This document shows, one piece after another, positions 24,223 through 35,513 of a stretch of 64,000 nt of DNA. The DNA is from Halichoerus grypus (lineage: Eukaryota > Chordata > Mammalia > Carnivora > Phocidae), in assembly GCF_964656455.1 (NCBI RefSeq), contig NC_135715.1, forward strand, positions 166,314,437 through 166,378,436, written 5' to 3'. How positions within the stretch are numbered: position 1 is the first letter of the stretch; each line of letters begins with the position of its first letter. The translations under genes and the position numbers were made by a program. The notes below the pieces were generated by a model. That model was not told the origin of the DNA and ran no database searches. It was given only the letters and a program-made list of their open reading frames with translations.

Positions 24223-24405
24223 GGGACGCCTGGGTGGCTCAGTCAGTTGAGCATCTGCCTTCAGCTCAGGTCATGATCCCAGGGTCCTGGGATCGAATCC
24301 TGCATTGGGCTCCTTGCTCAGCGGGGAGTCTGCTTCTCCCTCTGCCTGCCACTCCCCCTGCTTGTGCTCTCTCTGACAAAAAAATAAATAAAATCTTAAA
24401 ATAAA
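24223..24405 (+). mobile_element. CAN-SINE, plus strand
   Basis: Typical head at left and AAATAAATAAAATC tail at right. A target-site duplication is not clear (AGGAATGGGGGCAG against AGGAGGGGAGATGG at best), so the exact ends are approximate. Confidence 0.92.
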
Positions 24406-24424
24406 AGGAGGGGAGATGGAGGCT

Positions 24425-25020
24425 GCAGACTGAGTTCAATCACAAGGTCAATAATTCAATCAAGCGTGCCTATATAATGAAACCCTAATAAAAACTCGGG
24501 ACACTGAAACTCTGTGGAACTTCCTGGTTGATGAATACACTGATTCATCAATGTATTGGTGGGACAGTGTCATGCCCTGATTCCATAGGCAAAGAACACA
24601 GAAGCTCTGCATTTGGAACCCTCCCAGACCTTGCCTTCTGAGTCTCTTCATTTGGCTGTTCCTGATTTGTATCCTTTCTAATAAAACAGTAATTATGAGT
24701 ATAGTGCTTTCTGGAGTAGTGAGTTGTTCCAGCAAATTATTAACCTGAGAGGGTTACCCCCAAATTTGTAGCTAGTCAGTCAGAGTGCAGGTGGCCTGGG
24801 GACGCCCTGAACTTGTGGCTGGCACCTGCAGTTGGAGCAGTCTTGTGAGGGATCAAGCCTTTAACTCATGGGTTTGTGCTAACTGTGGGTAGTTAGTGCC
24901 AAAACTGAACTGCAGTACACCAGCTGGAGTTGAAACAATATGTGCACGTGAGAGGAAACTCTGATGGTACAGTGCCTAGAGTAGGGGTTTGCACCATGTG
25001 TTTGAGGAATCCTAGTCCTG
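24425..25020 (+). mobile_element. Solo LTR relic of an old endogenous retrovirus
   Basis: Blocks such as AATCACAAGGTCAATAATTC, CATTTGGCTGTTCCTGATTT, TCTAATAAAACAGTAAT (polyadenylation signal) and GTAGCTAGTCAGTCAGAGT occur in the order of a known LTR family. The family name is not certain and no coding sequence accompanies it. Confidence 0.6.
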
Positions 25021-25111
25021 CAAAGAGAAGGTCAACTAAGTTTGGAAATGTTGCATATTTATACCTCTTATCAGTATAATAAAGGCTCTAAAAGGTTACA
25101 TAGTTAAAAAA

Positions 25112-25226
25112 ATTTTTTTTCAAGTTTTATTTATTTAAGTAATCTCTACACCCAACGTGGGGCTCGAACTCATGACCCCAAGGTCAACAGTCACACGTTC
25201 TTCTGACTGAGCCAGCCAGGCACCCC
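25112..25226 (-). mobile_element. Older, short CAN-SINE subfamily, minus strand
   Basis: Head at right (gccagccaggcacccc) with box-B-like GTTCGAGCCCC on the minus strand. The body differs from the other copies: it ends in AGAGATTACTTAAATAAA and has no CT tract, as in older carnivore SINE subfamilies. Degenerate duplication ACATAGTT (from about 25098) against GCATAGTC (from 25227). Confidence 0.85.
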
Positions 25227-25888
25227 GCATAGTCAAAAATTTTTTTTAAGTTCCTGGAAACCTTCAAGATCATAACTGGCTTTCCAAAAGGGTAAGTTTT
25301 GAGTCCATCATTTCTTAATATTATTAAACAACCTAGATGACTAAGTAGAGAACATGTTAATTATATCTGCAGATGACTCCAACCTAGGATTTCTAGAAAA
25401 GATAGTGGGAGTGGGGAGGGAGGTCTCACACAGAGGATGATTAGAACTATTTAGTGCACACTACCGTGCACCAGATGCAGAGCTAGGGAGACAGCAATGA
25501 ACAAGACAACACATGCCAACAGAGCATTTGCAGTCAAGTGGAGGAGACACGTATTAAGTAAACAATTACCCAAATGACACTATAATGTCAATTATGACAA
25601 GTGCTAGAGTAAGAGGTACTAAACCAGCATTACAGAGGAGAGCACTAAATGGGTCCTAAGTCAGTCTGGGGGGTTGGTTGGAGAAGGTGTTCTTGAGAAA
25701 GTGATGTTGAAGTAGTGACCTGAAGAAAGAGCTGGGGGTAGGGGAGATGGTGGCAATATACCAGGGAGAGGCAAGTGCACGTGCGAAGGCTCTGAGGGGG
25801 AAGGAAATGGTGTGTTTGAGGAACAGAGTGAAGTCATCGTGGCCGGCACTTGGTGTGTGGGAGGAAGCGACAAGAAGAGTTAAAGGTG

Positions 25889-26105
25889 GGGCGCCTGGGT
25901 GGCTCATCATTAAGCGTCTGCCTTCGGCTCAGGTCACGATCCCAGAGTCCTGGGATCGAGCCCCGCATTGGGCTTCCTGCTCGGAGGGGAGCCTGGGCTG
26001 AGCAGGGAGCCTGCTTCTCCCTCTCCCACTCCCCCTGCTTGTGTTCCCTCTCTTGCTGTGTCTCTCTCTGTCAAATAAATAAATAAAATCTTAAAAAAAA
26101 AAAAA
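25889..26105 (+). mobile_element. CAN-SINE, plus strand, with an internal duplication
   Basis: Duplication AAGAGTTAAAGGTG (25875-25888) against AAGAGTTGAAGGTG (26106-26119). The copy is longer than most because a short piece around GAGGGGAGCCTG / GCAGGGAGCCTG (about 25985-26015) is repeated, and the head lacks the usual cagtcggt segment. Confidence 0.95.
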
Positions 26106-26725
26106 AAGAGTTGAAGGTGAGGCGGTGGGCAGGAGTCAAATCATGCGGGGTCATTTTAGGGATCCTGGTCTTCATGCCAAAAGATGTGCAAAGCCACTGA
26201 AGGACTTTAGAGAGGTCTACCAGGGTCAATCTGCATTTTAATAAGATCACATTCACTACGGTCAAGACAAGGTTGGGAAAGGTTAGAATGGAAGCAAGAA
26301 GACTGGTTGGGAGGTCACTGTGGTTGTCTAGGTGAAAGACGACTCTGCTGGTAGCAAAGAAATGAGGGAGGTAAAGGCTATCTCAAAATCCAAATACTAA
26401 ATAGGCTCATCAAGTATAAAATAGAAACTAGGCATAACATTAGGATGTACTAAAAAGGAGGCCAGAATGTGAGTAAAAGACTTGAACTAATCTCTTTCTT
26501 CATTCATATTCATCACCAGGTAGAACCCTATTAGAACACCATGGTAGTTTCCAGAATGTAAGAAAGACATGGAAACCTAGAGATTATCAGCAGATTGATA
26601 CCTCAATGGTTAAAATGTTGGACATATGGAGAAGAAACAGTTAAAAGAAATGTGCTTACATAACCTAGAGAAAACTGAAGTCTGGCTTGATTCATTCGCT
26701 AAGAACATTCTATGTGTTAGAGCAG

Positions 26726-26901
26726 TGGTTTCTCAAACTTTGTATGCATGCAAATCAACTGGAAAGTCTGTTAAAATCTCCAGACCCAATCCCAGAGATC
26801 CTGACTTCAACAGGTCTAGGGAAGTGTCCAGCCATGTCTCCTCTCACCACTCTCCTGATTCTGATTAAAATGGTGCTCTGATCACTCTGAGAAGTGCTGG
26901 A
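26726..26901 (+). mobile_element. MER5A-like hAT relic
   Basis: Begins CAGTGGTTTCTCAAACTTTG and ends CTCTGAGAAGTGCTG, imperfect inverted ends of the MER5A type, with ATCAACTGGAAAGTCTGTTA and CCAATCCCAGAGATCCTGA inside. Confidence 0.8.
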
Positions 26902-27284
26902 GTCCTGCCTTCAAAAAAGTCAGACACACATCATAGGACCATGACAGGAGCCCAGGAGACTGGAAGGGGGGTGGGGTCATGCAGGAAGAATGTTCAATTC
27001 TACCTGGAGGATTAGAGTAGGGTAGGGGTAGGATAGTCAAGGAAGGCTTGTAAAGAAGCCTTTAAGAGTATAAAGGCTTTTTCACTACCAAAAGTCTTCA
27101 ACAAAGCATTATACAAAACTGTACCCAGAACACTGCCTGTCACCCCTGATCTCGAGGCTCACTGCTTTGCAGGCCTGCTCCGTTTTGCATCTGAAACATG
27201 GAAAGGAGTTTTATGCTCTTCGTTTCTTATTAATGTGACTTAATTAAAACATTTTCTGTGTTAACATATTTCAAGATATAAGGA

Positions 27285-27370
27285 CCTGCATAAGCAATAT
27301 GTTGTACATCTGAAACTAATATATATAACATTGTATGTCAGCTATACTTCAATTAAAAACAAAACAAAAC
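27285..27370 (+). mobile_element. Short L1 3' end relic
   Basis: Ends with the characteristic CTGAAACTAATATATATAAC and CAGCTATACTTCAATTAAAA blocks and an A-rich tail. Confidence 0.65.
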
Positions 27371-28689
27371 CTGCATATAGTCATATTTTCTACCGCTAAA
27401 ATTAACTTTTCATTTACCCCCACACCTCAATTTCTGGAACTGTATGTGGCCCATGTTTGTTGAATGAATGAATGATTAGATGAAAATAATATTGCAAGAA
27501 ATAAGTTGGTATTACTCTATTACTAAATTTCCTTATCTAGGGATGCATTTACTCATTTCACTTACGTATGTTTCTGCTTTTAGGCAGTATAATGAATTTT
27601 AGAAAACCTCTCAAGTAGCTCTTATGTTTAGAGGAGTCCAAGAAAAGCTTAGTTTTTCCAGCAACTTAGCTAGAAATTAAGAATACTGACCTACCCCTAG
27701 GTAGGATATCCCCAGCCTATCCTAAAACCATACTTAGACCAATCTCTGTCCTAATGCAAGGTCAGTAAATAGAAACTATTAACTCAATGCAGAGTCCAAT
27801 AGTACATTAACACTTACTTTAGAAGTTTAGCTGGAAATGAACACATGATGAGAACAATGTTAACCATAAAGGAAGCTACAAAAAGGGACAAGAACTTTCC
27901 AGACCAAAGTATAGCAACAAAGACTGGGAGAAATGAACAGCTTTTTTTAAAAAAAAAGATAGCACAGCTATGGCCTATGAAGTTCAGGAAGGTCTATCAA
28001 AAGATCCATATCTTCTGAAATTCAAAATGATTTTATTCTTCTGAAACATATCAAAGACCAACATGTGACTTCTATGATGAGATACCAGGAATAAATCAAA
28101 AAGCAAATTTATAACCTATAAAATCAAACAGCCTACTTATATAAAGTTATCAAATCTCTCTGAATTTTAGAATGTGAAATAGTTCAAAACCCAAATCTTC
28201 TTCCATAGTCATTTTACCACTTCAGTGTGTATTCAGATTCTTAATGTACATTTATTTTTATTTAAAATCATTTCCTGGACTGAAACATTTAGACTGCAAA
28301 AAAGGGTAAAAAGCAAATTTATCCAATGATAAACATCAGAATCAGGAAAAAGGTACCCATCTCCTGTCTTCTTAGTCAAGTGGTATTTCTACTGGTTTAA
28401 AATATCTTCCTCAAAGGAAAAAGGTATTGCTTATTAAATGAGGTTTAAATGAAGGGACCACATTAATCTAATTTTCTCTAATCTTCTATAGACATTCAAA
28501 GAACCACAGAATGAGAGATAAAAGGGACCATATAGAGCAAGGCCATTCCCTCTAAAATATCCCAGACAGATCGAAGTGTTGGAAGGAAATTCAAAGACCT
28601 TTGAGTTCAACTGTGTGCTATAATTACTCATTTGTCTGGCCTCCAATTTTCAATTTCTGTGAGGGCAAATAATGGGATTATTCTGTTCA

Positions 28690-28830
28690 CTATGCATCAA
28701 GCATAGTGCTTAGAACATAGTAGGGCTTCCACAAGCAGAAGGGCCGAGTTAATGAATCTCTTCATCTTGCAGATGAGAAAACTGTATCTCAGACAAGTTA
28801 AGTGTCTTGCCTTGAGGTCACGATTCCAGT
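28690..28830 (-). mobile_element. MIR relic, minus strand
   Basis: Diverged core CTTGCAGATGAGAAAACTGT followed by GACAAGTTAAGTGTCTTGCC. Confidence 0.55.
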
Positions 28831-29528
28831 TCTTCCAGTCTCATTGGCCAGGGCTCTGGACACTCTACTGATTTTCACCTACGGCCATCAAATCCTAAAT
28901 AAAGGACATCCATTCCAATCTGGAAATATCTGTTCCCTTGGTCTGGTGGAGTTACCCAGAGAAGTCTATTTTCTCTTCTTAGTGGCAGCCTTCAAAAATA
29001 TGGGGACAACACTTGTGTCCTTCCTATTCTAGGTGACACGTGCATGGCATGGTTCACTATCCTATCACATGTCAATAAATGTAGTTGTTTGTTCCTCAAG
29101 AGCAACTGCTGTAAATGGAATTTCCAGATGTGATCTGGCCAGGGCAGAACACAATGAGGATATAATCTCTTCTTTCTGGACTTGTTTCATGAATGCTTTT
29201 GAAGTAAACACAGCAGCATAGATTCTGGTTTCGCACTGCTTCATTTGTACACCCACATGAGCTGCTAGATCAAGTATCCTGTGCCTTCCATTTTTGCAGT
29301 TAATTTTCCAAATATAAGCATGTGACTATCTATTTATCCCTGCTAAAGTCACATCTCGTTTGGTCCATTCCTCTAGCTTATGTTTCAGAATCTGGATTCT
29401 GTCATTTAACATATTAGTTGCCTAACCCAGTTTTGTGCGAGTTGCGAATTTGATTAAGTATGCCTATGTTATCTTTATCCAGGTAATTATCATCTTATGT
29501 AGACAAATAATAAAAGGAGCTAATCCTT

Positions 29529-29714
29529 TTTTTAAAAAGATTTTATTCATTTATTTGAGAGAGAGAGAGAGAGCACAAGAGGGGGGAGGGTCAGAGGGAG
29601 AAGCAGGCTCCCCACTGAGCAGGGAGCCCGATGCAGGACTACATCCTGGGACTCCAGGATCATGACCTGAGCTGAAGGCAAGTTGCTTAACCGACTGAGC
29701 CACCCAGGTGCCCC
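29529..29714 (-). mobile_element. CAN-SINE, minus strand, next to a MIR
   Basis: Poly(T) end at left, head at right ending caggtgcccc. Perfect 16-bp duplication AAAGGAGCTAATCCTT at 29513-29528 and 29715-29730. It sits at the edge of a MIR relic that begins about 29730. Confidence 0.96.
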
Positions 29715-29729
29715 AAAGGAGCTAATCCT

Positions 29730-29945
29730 TATATGCACTTACTATGTGCCAGGCACTGTCCCAAGCCCTTTTACCTCATTTTATTCTCACTACAAACTTA
29801 TGAGGTGGATGTGATTATTTTCTCACATCAGAGGTTAAAAAATGGAGATGCAGAAATGTTAAGTAAGTACGCAGGGTCACATGGTGAGTAGCAATCTGGA
29901 ACCCCAATCTGATTCCAGAGTCCTTGATCTTAACTACTAAATGAT
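29730..29945 (-). mobile_element. MIR relic, minus strand
   Basis: CTTACTATGTGCCAGGCACT then AACTTATGAGGTGGATGTGA and the TCACATGGTGAGTAGCAATC block. The left end is next to a CAN-SINE. Confidence 0.75.
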
Positions 29946-30134
29946 GCTCATTCTTATTATTCTCATGTACCTTTGCCAACAACACTCTAGGCTGATAGGG
30001 ATCCATTAGTCAACAATCCTTGTGCAAAGCTGCCAATCATTCACAAAATGACAGAACTATAATCTCTGAAAACCCATGCTTCTCTGTCTTCAGGACTTTG
30101 CCAAATACTTTTCTTTTTTTCTTTTAATTTTTTT

Positions 30135-30556
30135 TTAAAAGAACAAGCCTTTTGATTTTTTTATTACTCAAAAAAGCTTCCTTTCTAAATTCAGCTTTCT
30201 AACTCTGTCCTTGTGCCTTCAACAATTTCACAATTTTCTGCTCCGCAATAAGGAAAGCATGCTTGATCCTGTCATGAACACACTTAGCACACATGGAACC
30301 ACCGTAGGCCCTGCTGACGTGTTTTTTCATTTTAGAAAACCTCGTAAGAACTGTACAGCACAAACTTCTCAAAGTCACCCTGGGCACACACCACATGTGG
30401 AATTTGGTGCTTTCCCAACCTTCTTGGTATAAAGCTAAATGACTCTATTACCGGGGGTTTGGGCCAGCCTCATTGTGTTAGAGGCTGTATTATATATGTC
30501 AAATTCTGGACCACTCTGAATACCTATGGATGCCGGCCGGCCCCAGAAGAGGAAAG
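30135..30556 (-). pseudogene. RPL34: RPL34 processed pseudogene
   Basis: An intronless copy of the ribosomal protein L34 mRNA, on the same strand as PLEKHM3. The minus-strand frame contains [19 protein letters not shown] and [19 protein letters not shown], unmistakably the C-terminal half of RPL34. Upstream, in other frames, lie remnants of NTASN, the TPGNR region and YTKKVGKAP. The start codon has become GTG (30514-30512), about 15 bases are missing just after the TTTGACATA segment, small frame breaks occur in the middle, and a CAG to TAG change ends the frame before the terminal QKAK. The 3' UTR ends with the TTTTTTGAGTAATAAA signal and an A-rich tail at about 30108-30140. No clear target-site duplication was found. 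Confidence 0.92.
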
Positions 30557-31237
30557 AAAAAAAAAGCCCAGATAATTTTCTGAACATTAAGTGCCGTATG
30601 GCGTGGACCTGACCTGTCTAGTAATCCCTCATTTTCCTTTGTGCATCCTCAATCAGACTATAAAGTCCAGGGGGTCCAGACTATATCTATGTTTCTCTTC
30701 TATCTCCCATAGCACCAACTACACAATGAGTACCCAACAGAAATTCAAGTTTTATCTTTGACAGATGGGTAGTAAAAGCCAAGGAGATTTCCCCGAGTTT
30801 AATTCTATAGGAAATCTCAGGATGAAGTTTGAAATGGAGAAGTGGGAAGAGACACTACTTTAGCTCTTTAGCTATCAAATTCTCTACAACAGGGATTCTC
30901 TAGCATAAGCAGAGAGGGGATGTACTGGTCTCCAAGCCAGTGGCCACGACAGCCTAGCCCCTTACCTCCCAGTCGCATTCTCCTGTTCATCCCCTTCAGA
31001 TCCCCATATCCTCTTGGAGGGGATTCTATAAATCTTTGAAGAGCACAGCCCACATATTACTCCTAATTGCATATCCCAAGGTGCCTGGCAGAGCATGTGT
31101 GTAGCACACATGAAGGGCTTAATAAAGGCTTGTAGAAAAGAACCCTCCACCAAAACTCCATTTAAAGATTTTACTATCAACAACCCCTCCATGGTCATAT
31201 TCAAGGTTGGGGAAATAAAACTTAGCCTGTAGGACGG

Positions 31238-31308
31238 ACACACACACACACACAGACACACACAGACACACACACACACACACACACACAGACAGACACA
31301 CACACACA

Positions 31309-31343
<35 letters not shown>
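31238..31343. repeat. CA/TG microsatellite with CAGA interruptions
   Basis: About 106 bp of (CA)n on the plus strand with several GACA interruptions. Long frames reading VCVCVC on the minus strand come from it. Confidence 0.98.
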
Positions 31344-31346
<3 letters not shown>

Positions 31347-31873
31347 ATTTCTCCTCTGGGAGACAACAACCCAATACACTAAGAAACAAAATGATAGATA
31401 ATACAAGGTAAGAAGGCAACAACAAACTAAAATATTCTCTTCTATCCAAGCTGTTTATATGTTTTGAGGGGAATATCTAAGTTTTTCTTTATTGTCTTAT
31501 TCTCCTCCAATTGGCTATCTGCCTATTCCTTAACTCAAATAAATCTTCACCTTACTATCATTCCTAGCAAGTGGAAGACATATTTGAAAATAGTACTAAA
31601 GATAGGAATTTGAGATATCAAGGAAAGTCAATTGTTTTTATTTCTGTCTCTATTTTCCTTAGCAGATATTGTACTTTGGCTACTAGAGGATCCCCTAATT
31701 TTTCACATGAGAATCAAAACAGATTTTGGCTATGCTAGAAGTCCCCCCCCCCCGCCCCCAACCAAGAGCATAACATACAACTTCCCTTTTTGGCACTTAA
31801 AAAAACCTACATATCTTTCTTTACCTACACTCATATGCATAGTCAGCTCCCAAATTCAATTTCTCTTTTTCTT

Positions 31874-32112
31874 TTTTTAAAATTTTATTTGATTATATTA
31901 TGTTAATCACCATACATTACATCATTAGTTTTTGATGTAGTGTTCCATGATTCATTGTTTGCTCCAGTGCTCCATTTAATACATGCCCTCTTTAATACCC
32001 ATCACCGGGCTAACCCATCCTCCCAACCCCCCCACCCCCTCTAGAACCCCCAGTTTGTTTCTCAGAGTCCATAGTCTCTCATGGTTCATCTTCAACCGGA
32101 GGGGGAGATGAA
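31874..32112 (-). mobile_element. Truncated carnivore L1 3' end with a terminal inverted piece
   Basis: Minus-strand L1 3' UTR end (plus strand reads attatgttaatcaccataca next to poly(T)). Perfect 18-bp duplication TCAATTTCTCTTTTTCTT at 31856-31873 and 32113-32130. The last 20-odd bases (about 32092-32112) are the reverse complement of the sequence expected next, as in twin-primed 5' inversions. Confidence 0.88.
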
Positions 32113-32867
32113 TCAATTTCTCTTTTTCTTAAGAATTGCTATTCTGTATGATTTACTTTGAGGCCAATAAGTAACTATGCCCAACTTAGAAATACTGCTT
32201 ACTTCCAGACTGGCAACTATTTAATGAATAATTAACCACTCCACACTTTCTATCAGGGATGCTTGTATTACCAGGGTAAAGGTATCCTTTATGTCTAAAC
32301 GATGTCATAAAATAGGCCTTTGCCAGAAAGACGCCCTCATTTATCACGTGAAATGCCATGTGGTATTAACAAGGTCGATACTGTTTGTTTAATATATTTT
32401 GCTTTCAAGGGGCTTGAAATGATTTGTTTTTGCAGCTGTAACGGAGTTAAATTAGGGATTTAGCTTCTGCTTAGCTAGTTGAGCATATATAACCAGCAGC
32501 TATTAATTATCTGCTGCTGGTCATCTTCCCACAACTTCCAGCATCCTGGGGGTACTGAGTTACACCACCTGCAGCCAGTCTCCCCTTGAATAACCAATCC
32601 CAGCTTTTCAGGAACTGAGGGGAGATGAAATCATTCAAATTGTTATTTCTTACTCCACAACCGCCCTCACCCCAACATGTAAATGTTATTAGAGCACAGA
32701 TTTTTTTTAAACGTTGAGTAAGCAATTTATGAGAAATATCTTAGCTCAAAGACTAGTTCCAGACATCCATCCTCACAAATGAGAAACTAACAACAAAAAA
32801 CTTTTGTTTTTTAACGTACCAATAATCAGCCCCTTTTCCCTTTTCTCTCTTCTCACACCACTGTTCT

Positions 32868-33064
32868 TTTTTTTTTTTTTAAGATTTTATTTATTTATTT
32901 GACAGAGAGAGCAAGAGAGCACAAGCAGGAGGAGTGGTAGAAGGAGAGGGAGAAGCAGGCTCCCTGCTGAGCAGGGAGCCCGATGCGGAGCTCAGTCCCA
33001 GCACCCTGAGATCATGACCTGAGCCAAAGGCAGACGCTTAACCATCTGAGCCGCCCAGGCGCCC
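32868..33064 (-). mobile_element. CAN-SINE, minus strand
   Basis: Poly(T) end at left, head ending ccaggcgccc at right. Duplication CACCACTGTTCT at 32856-32867 and 33065-33076. Confidence 0.95.
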
Positions 33065-33214
33065 CACCACTGTTCTGTCTTAAATGGAGCAGGGAGAGGA
33101 GGAAGTTTGCTCCCAAGATAAACTCGTCAAAAGTCTGCACTACAATTCTAATTCCTCTCTACCTGTTTGTATCAGCTGGGAGCAGCCACCGAAAAGCTCT
33201 GGGGGGAGAAAGGC

Positions 33215-33276
33215 AAGGGGAGAGAAGGGGAGAGAAGGGGAGAGAAGGAGAGAGAAGGAGAGAGAAGGAGAAGGGG
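33215..33276 (+). repeat. 62-base uninterrupted purine tract with GGGGAGAGAA repeats
   Basis: No pyrimidine on the plus strand from 33215 to 33276; about five copies of a 10-base GGGGAGAGAA / GGAGAGAGAA unit. Confidence 0.97.
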
Positions 33277-33331
33277 CGAGGAAGGGTGGGGGCAAAGAAA
33301 AACTAGAGTGCAATTCAAACAAAAATGAAAT

Positions 33332-33335
33332 CACG

Positions 33336-33367
<32 letters not shown>
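33332..33367. repeat. Alternating CG/CA tract
   Basis: About 36 bases of strictly alternating pyrimidine-purine: CACGCGCGCGCGCACAC and on as (CA)n. CpG-rich alternation of this kind is a classic Z-DNA former. Confidence 0.95.
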
Positions 33368-33374
<7 letters not shown>

Positions 33375-33882
33375 AAAGAGAGAAGAAAAAAATGCCCCCC
33401 CCACCTCAGGTCCTAACAACATACTTCTTTATCAGAGGTTCATTGTCAATCAATTAGCCGAGGCAGCAGGGGTCTGTGAGGTGGGGGCACCCAGGGAAAC
33501 AATGGGCAGCCCTGTTGTATTACTATTTAATCACTTTTGCTAAATAAATAGAGCAGCCCCGAGGTGCTGTCATGTCAAGGGAATTTATAACAAAAAAAAA
33601 AAACTTCATTTTTCCTTGGTCATTCCTTTTTTCCCTTCAGGACAAGAGAGGGTTATTACTGTAGCCTTAAGTTCCATCTTTGTGTTTCTTGCCTTTGATT
33701 CCCACTCGGACCCTGCCACTTTCTGGCACTAATTTGTCAGGCTGAACAAAGAGAGGATTTGTACCTCCTGTAAGGTCTCAATTAGGAATGGCTTCTGCTG
33801 TATTATGTGCCATTCAGGGAGGACACAATGCCGGTAATTACAGGAATTTGCACTAAATGGCTGAAGAATTCACAGCGAAACT

Positions 33883-33941
33883 CCCCCCCACCCCTTGGGC
33901 TTACTCCTCCCAAGGACTGGGGGGGTGGGGGGGGGGGAGGG
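33883..33941. repeat. C-run / G-run inverted repeat with a G-rich arm
   Basis: The left arm (33883-33899: seven C, A, four C, TTGGG) is complementary to the right arm (33909-33937: CCCAAGG, a short bulge, then G-run, T, G-run) around a 9-base loop. The right arm has 7 and 11 consecutive G and then GGG. Confidence 0.85.
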
Positions 33942-34628
33942 AAGGAAAGCAAAAGCTCTTAATGCCAGAGAGATGTAATTAGCAACAGCAGTCCTGAGAG
34001 GTTAAACAGCAGCCAAAGGAGTAAAACCATAAAACTGACAGTGTGAAAATAGTAGAGGGGATCCCCTCGGCTCACTATTTTTCTTGCTGTCTCTTCTGTT
34101 AACATTATTCAACTTCAGTCCAGAATCAGGAACACTGTCCCACAGTGGCCATCCGACATCACTCCCAGATTACAAAGCAGGAACAGAAAGAACGCTTTGA
34201 ACGGTGAGCTTTGCAGATCTTATGGCACCTAAAACAAGGCCCTGGGCCCTTTGATTATAGTACTCAATTGGTAGGTTTCTTGATTGCCAGGAAATTACAG
34301 GAAAAATAGTTGTATGTACTCGTGCCAAGAAAACCCTGTATCTACTGAAGGGAAATAGGTATGTACACACGTCTAATTCCTGAAGAAAACAGGGCGGCTG
34401 CCTTATGATCTAAGTTATACAGCATTTTGTGAGCAACCTAATTTAGAACCACTTACAGGTACATCCTTCATAAATATTCTAATAAGCTGCATAATCATTT
34501 GTTTTAGTATTAATATTTTAATACCACAGATGCCAAACGAAATTTTAAATCCCAACCAGTAACTCTGCTAGAGAATCGTACCTCATTTTCCTCTACAGAG
34601 GTATTCCTGAAAAGCTGTACTAAAGCAG

Positions 34629-34686
34629 CTGTCCTGAATTACCTGTCCTGAATTAGCTGTCCTGAAAATTAACTGTCCTGAAATAC
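34629..34686 (+). repeat. Small tandem repeat, CTGTCCTGAATTA unit x4
   Basis: Copies of CTGTCCTGAA start at 34629, 34643, 34657 and 34673, giving periods of 14, 14 and 16. Units differ at their ends. Confidence 0.93.
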
Positions 34687-34799
34687 CACTTGTATCATAT
34701 GCTCCTCTCTGCTCAGGAACCTTCTGTGACTTCAGGGTCACATGTTCAGTTCAACCCTATCAAACTCCTTTTGCCGGTCAAAAATTACTGAAGAGCTGC

Positions 34800-35015
34800 T
34801 ATTTCATATAGTTCTCCTTGCCACCACCTAGCTTTGTCACAGTGGCCATCTGGCATTCATGACATGATTATGTGATTAATATCCGGCTCCCGGAGCAGAC
34901 TGTAGGTTCCATGAGGGCAGGGACCATGTCTGCTTTCTTGCAGCTCTGACTTCTCTGGGTGCACCTGAGTTTTTGGCACATGGGCAGAAACTCAGCACAC
35001 AATAAATGGTAGGCT
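34800..35015 (+). mobile_element. L2 3' end relic
   Basis: GGTTCCATGAGGGCAGGGAC, then CACACAATAAATGGTAGGC: the standard last 120 bases of L2. Confidence 0.7.
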
Positions 35016-35490
35016 GAAGAAGGAAAGAACTTCATTTCCAAAGGCATGTTTTCAGGAAGAAGGAATGCAAGTGCAAAGGCCCCGGAGGCAAGAATGACCA
35101 AGGTAGGTTCCAGAACAACAAGATGACCACTGTGGCTGCGGCTTCCTAGCATGAGGCAGCCCTGGGGCTGGAAAGGAAGCCATGGAACGAACCACACAGC
35201 ATCAAATACAACTATAAAAAGTTCAAGCACATGTTAAGAAATACACAGTTATATATAAGCATGTATTTTCAAAACCATAACCTCAGGCATTTTGGGATGG
35301 TTGTGGTCCATTTTCTCTGCAGGGGCTCTTCAAGTTTCCAAAAAGGATATCGAAAATTCTTTACCTACAGAAATTTAGTGAAAGAACGCCAACTGCACTA
35401 TTTTGTAGATTTAAAAGCCAACATTTGTAGATCGCCTGGACAGCAACTGAATGACATCATAATAAAGAGCTGCTCTGTCATAAAATACAG

Positions 35491-35513
35491 AATAAATAAA
35501 TAAATAAATAAAT
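35491..35513. repeat. (AATA)n microsatellite
   Basis: GAATAAATAAATAAATAAATAAATCC; it closes a 273-base open frame (35231-35503) that I do not recognise as a gene. Confidence 0.9.

Noticed and set aside
31119..31449. Minus-strand frames with long VCVCVC stretches
   Set aside because: They are read-through of the CA microsatellite in three frames, with no other protein signal.
33084..33416. Plus-strand frame rich in Arg, Glu and Gly, then THTHTH
   Set aside because: It comes from the purine tract and the CA repeat; there is no conserved sequence outside them.
35231..35503. 90-residue plus-strand frame MLRNTQLYISMYF...
   Set aside because: No known similarity, ends in an AATA repeat, and has AT-rich composition like the surrounding intron.
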